60,759 bases of DNA from Acidimicrobiia bacterium (GTDB lineage: Bacteria; Actinomycetota; Acidimicrobiia; Spongiisociales; ZC4RG35), in contig JAICRU010000006.1 of the NCBI GenBank assembly GCA_025937235.1, positions 1 through 60,759 on the forward strand. Reading direction: 5' to 3'. The notes under the pieces were generated by a model. The model worked only from the letters and a program-made list of their open reading frames with translations. It was not told the DNA's origin and ran no database searches. Position 1 is the stretch's first letter; each line of letters begins with the position of its first letter. The translations under genes were made by a program, and so were the position numbers. Positions 58,602-60,759 of the stretch are shown here, one piece after another.

Positions 58602-59942
58602 GTGCCCTCTGAGCGGCTGAAGCGCGTCGCACTGATCATCTGGATCGTGGTGGGGGCGGTCGCACTCGCCTATGTCCTGCTGATGGTGGCCGGATCGATT
58701 CGTGTCATCTGGCTGCCCGTCGCGTTCGGTGCCGGGATCGTCTTCCTGTTGGAGCCTTTCGTCCGTTTCCTCGAGCGGTTCATGCCCCGCCCGGTGGCGG
58801 CTGTCCTCGCACTCCTGACGATGATCGGGGTCGTGATCGCAGTAGGGGCTCTTGTCTTCCCCACCATCAGAGACCAGGCGGCAGAGTTCGGGGAAAAGCT
58901 CCCCGATCTGTACTTGGCCGGGATCGGATGGGTCCGCGAGGTCGGCGCCAGCCTGGGCCTGGACGTGGATGAGTTGCTCAGCCAGGATGCGATCGAGGCC
59001 TGGCTCAACGACCCGGCCAATCAGGAGACCGTGCAGAACCTCCTCCTCGGCTTCGGAGCCGGGGCGGGGCAGGTGATCCGTGGCTTTGCCGAGGCGGTGG
59101 CCGTGCTCGGTCTTGCCCCGATCCTCGCCCTGTACATCCTGATCGACCTGGAGCGATTCAAGGCCAATACCTTGGGTATGACGCCACACCGGCATCGTGA
59201 GGAATTCGCCTTCGTGTCCGGCGAGGTGGGCACGGCACTCAGCTCCTTCGTCCGCGGCCAGCTCCTCGTGGCGGTCATCGTCGGCGTCGCCTCGAGCGTC
59301 GGCATGTGGCTGATCGACCTCCCCTTCTGGCTCCTGATCGGGATCATCGCCGGGTTCCTCAACCTCATCCCATTCCTCGGCCCCGTGGTCGGCGGCGCCC
59401 TGGCCGTCCTGGTCGCGTTGCTCAACGGCAATGTGACCCAGGCAATCTGGGCGGTGCTGATCATGATCGCCATCCAACAGGTGGACAATCATGTGATCAC
59501 CCCTCTGGTACAGCGGACCAGGGTCAATCTCTCCCCGCTCGTGATCGTCCTCGCTCTGATCATCGGTGGGACCGTGGCCGGGCTGCTCGGTGTGCTGGTC
59601 GCCGTCCCGATGACTGCGGCCATCAGGATCATCGTGGGGCACCTGTGGCGGACCCGGCTCCTCGGTGAGACCTGGGGGGAGGCCAGTCAGCACATGATCG
59701 AGTACACCGACCCGCCCGAGCGCATCGCCGGGATCAGACGACGTCAGCCCAATCAGACCAGGCTGTTCGACACCCAGGAACTCCAACCGGTCGACGAGGT
59801 TTCCTCCTCCAGGAGCGTCGGCGACGTTGGGGGAGGTGGCCCGTCCGAGGGCCGGGACGGAAAGAGCGTTTCCGCCCCCAGGAGCGTCAGCGACGTCGGG
59901 GGAGGTGCGCCGGCCGAACGCCGGGACGGAGGGGGTTTCTAG
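58602..59942 (+). CDS. AI-2E family transporter (UPF0118)
   Basis: 446 aa, eight TM helices. LIGIIAGFLNLIPFLGPVVGG, IQQVDNHVITPLVQRTRVNLSPLVIVLAL (split at VQRT) and GVLVAVPMTAAIRI are the family signatures. Members export AI-2 or act as ion/H+ antiporters. The last ~46 residues are two 23-residue repeats rich in Gly/Arg, encoded by a 69-bp direct repeat, and probably not part of the fold. Ends 3 bp from the convergent livF stop. Confidence 0.88.
   Translation: MPSERLKRVALIIWIVVGAVALAYVLLMVAGSIRVIWLPVAFGAGIVFLLEPFVRFLERFMPRPVAAVLALLTMIGVVIAVGALVFPTIRDQAAEFGEKLPDLYLAGIGWVREVGASLGLDVDELLSQDAIEAWLNDPANQETVQNLLLGFGAGAGQVIRGFAEAVAVLGLAPILALYILIDLERFKANTLGMTPHRHREEFAFVSGEVGTALSSFVRGQLLVAVIVGVASSVGMWLIDLPFWLLIGIIAGFLNLIPFLGPVVGGALAVLVALLNGNVTQAIWAVLIMIAIQQVDNHVITPLVQRTRVNLSPLVIVLALIIGGTVAGLLGVLVAVPMTAAIRIIVGHLWRTRLLGETWGEASQHMIEYTDPPERIAGIRRRQPNQTRLFDTQELQPVDEVSSSRSVGDVGGGGPSEGRDGKSVSAPRSVSDVGGGAPAERRDGGGF
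59800..59937. repeat. 69-bp direct repeat in the 3' end of the AI-2E gene
   Basis: Two units start at 59800 and 59869: each reads TTTCC, then CCAGGAGCGTC, GCGACGT, GGGGGAGGTG and later GCCGGGACGG. The period is a multiple of 3, so the frame holds. The GC-rich, partly palindromic sequence looks like an intergenic repeat that has entered the coding region. Confidence 0.8.
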
Positions 59943-59945
59943 ATC

Positions 59946-60674
59946 TCAGACGTCACCGAGGTAGGCGGCCCTCATCTGCGGGTTGGCCAGCAGGGCCTCC
60001 GAGGTGTCATTCAGCACGATCTTGCCGGTTTGGAGGACATACCCACGATCGGCGATCGACAGTGCCATGTTGGCGTTCTGCTCCACGACGAAGACAGTGA
60101 CGCCGGCCGTATTGATCTGCTGGATGATCTCGAAGTTCTGTGCGACCAGCACAGGGGCCAGCCCCATCGACGGCTCGTCCATCAGGAGGACCTTGGGCCG
60201 GGCCATGAGGGCTCGTCCCATCGCCACCATCTGCTGCTCCCCGCCGGAAAGTGTGCCTGCTTTCTGGGTGAGACGCTCCTTGACCCGAGGGAACATCTCG
60301 AAGACCCTGTCGTAGTCGTCGTCCAGGGTCTCACCCTCACGGAGATAGGCCCCGATCTCGAGATTCTCCTTCACCGTCATCCGCTTGAAGAGGCGCCGGT
60401 TTTCCGGAACCATGGTCAGCCCGTGACTCACCCGGTCGGCGGTGCTCCAACCGTTCACGTTCTCTCCGTCCATGAGCACGGCTCCCGAAGACGGCTTGAG
60501 GTAACCGAGCATCGTCTTCAAAGTGGTGGTCTTGCCCGAGGCGTTTCCACCGAGCAGGCAGACCATCTCTCCCGGATAGATGTCTATGTCCACGTCCTTC
60601 AGGATGTGGGCCGCCCCGTAATGGGTATTGACCCCTTTCAGGGATAGGGTGGGAGTGGCCCCGTTGCTGGTCAT
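59946..60674 (-). CDS. livF: Branched-chain amino acid-type ABC transporter ATP-binding protein LivF
   Basis: 242 aa. Walker A GGNASGKTTT, Q-loop region MVPENRRLFKRMTV, signature LSGGEQQMVAMGRAL and Walker B VLLMDEPSMGLAP; C-terminal DRGYVLQTGKIV. LivF-type proteins pair with LivG to power import of branched-chain amino acids, urea or amides. ATG overlaps the upstream livG stop by 4 bp. Confidence 0.92.
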   Translation of the reverse strand: MTSNGATPTLSLKGVNTHYGAAHILKDVDIDIYPGEMVCLLGGNASGKTTTLKTMLGYLKPSSGAVLMDGENVNGWSTADRVSHGLTMVPENRRLFKRMTVKENLEIGAYLREGETLDDDYDRVFEMFPRVKERLTQKAGTLSGGEQQMVAMGRALMARPKVLLMDEPSMGLAPVLVAQNFEIIQQINTAGVTVFVVEQNANMALSIADRGYVLQTGKIVLNDTSEALLANPQMRAAYLGDV

Positions 60675-60759
60675 GCCCCCATCTCCGCTGGTCTGCCCAG
60701 ATAAGCCTCGATCACGTTCTCGTTGGTCGAGATCTCGTCATAGGAGCCCTCGGTCAGCT
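60671..60759 (-). CDS. livG: Branched-chain amino acid-type ABC transporter ATP-binding protein LivG, C-terminal fragment
   Basis: Last 28 codons, truncated by the window edge. The end reads LTEGSYDEISTNENVIEAYLG then RPAEMGA. The I-x-x-N-x-x-V-I-E-A-Y-L-G pattern is the hallmark C-terminus of LivG. It is coupled to livF by ATGA. Confidence 0.82.
   Translation of the reverse strand, partial: LTEGSYDEISTNENVIEAYLGRPAEMGA

Overview
The window is about 60.8 kb of GC-rich bacterial chromosome with tightly packed operons, many 4-bp start/stop overlaps (ATGA, GTGA) and frequent GTG/TTG starts. CarD, GuaB3, a DUF3263 + LytR_C pair, the radA-disA-carD-ispF-cysS-rlmB order and leaderless-looking promoters point to an Actinobacteriota member. 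The gene content would fit a deep lineage such as Acidimicrobiia, but that placement is inference. No phage, plasmid, CRISPR or intact insertion sequence was seen.

Layout. 1-208: 3' end of moaA. 273-3915 (-): Fbp-type ferric iron ABC transporter behind a promoter with an 18-bp palindromic operator. 3949-8510 (-): two small membrane or stress-type proteins, a 53-aa bacterial metallothionein, SurE, a PfkB kinase, a small soluble protein and an alkaline-phosphatase-superfamily enzyme. 8633-19254 (+): complex I as nuoABCD-HIJKLMN. The NADH-input genes nuoEFG are absent, and members of an intergenic stem-loop repeat family sit at the D/H, I/J and K/L junctions. 19301-25338: fxsA, a serine hydrolase/GNAT pair, a Nudix hydrolase, an LCP protein, a sulfite-oxidase-type Moco protein fused to pentapeptide repeats, and trpS. 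25365-25642: a decayed IS630-like transposase. 25695-29157: a CPBP protease and the guaB3-guaA operon.

29308-35414: a CheA-like hybrid kinase with a partner histidine kinase, then pcrA, a YdeI-like protein and a two-TM K+ channel. 35417-39360 (-): a large membrane alpha/beta hydrolase, an MBL-fold hydrolase and an acyltransferase-3. 39385-45269 (+): a queuosine-precursor transporter, then a BMP-type nucleoside ABC transporter whose binding-protein gene is followed by a strong terminator hairpin. 45304-47560: a cytochrome P450 and a convergent zinc-ribbon membrane protein. 47733-53394: the radA-disA-carD-ispF-cysS-rlmB cluster and tRNA-Thr(TGT). 53533-59942: a RibD/DHFR-like protein, a kinase-less sensor-type membrane protein, YibE/F, DUF3263, LytR_C, a LiaF-like membrane protein and an AI-2E family transporter. 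59946-60759 (-): LivF and the end of LivG.

Together these are housekeeping functions (respiration, GMP synthesis, tRNA charging, DNA repair, c-di-AMP signalling, nutrient import) with a few unusual features. The most interesting are the repeat family inside the nuo operon, the nuo operon without nuoEFG, the Moco-pentapeptide fusion whose start codon lies in a tandem repeat, and a recurrent TANNNT box a few bases before the first codon of many transcription units.
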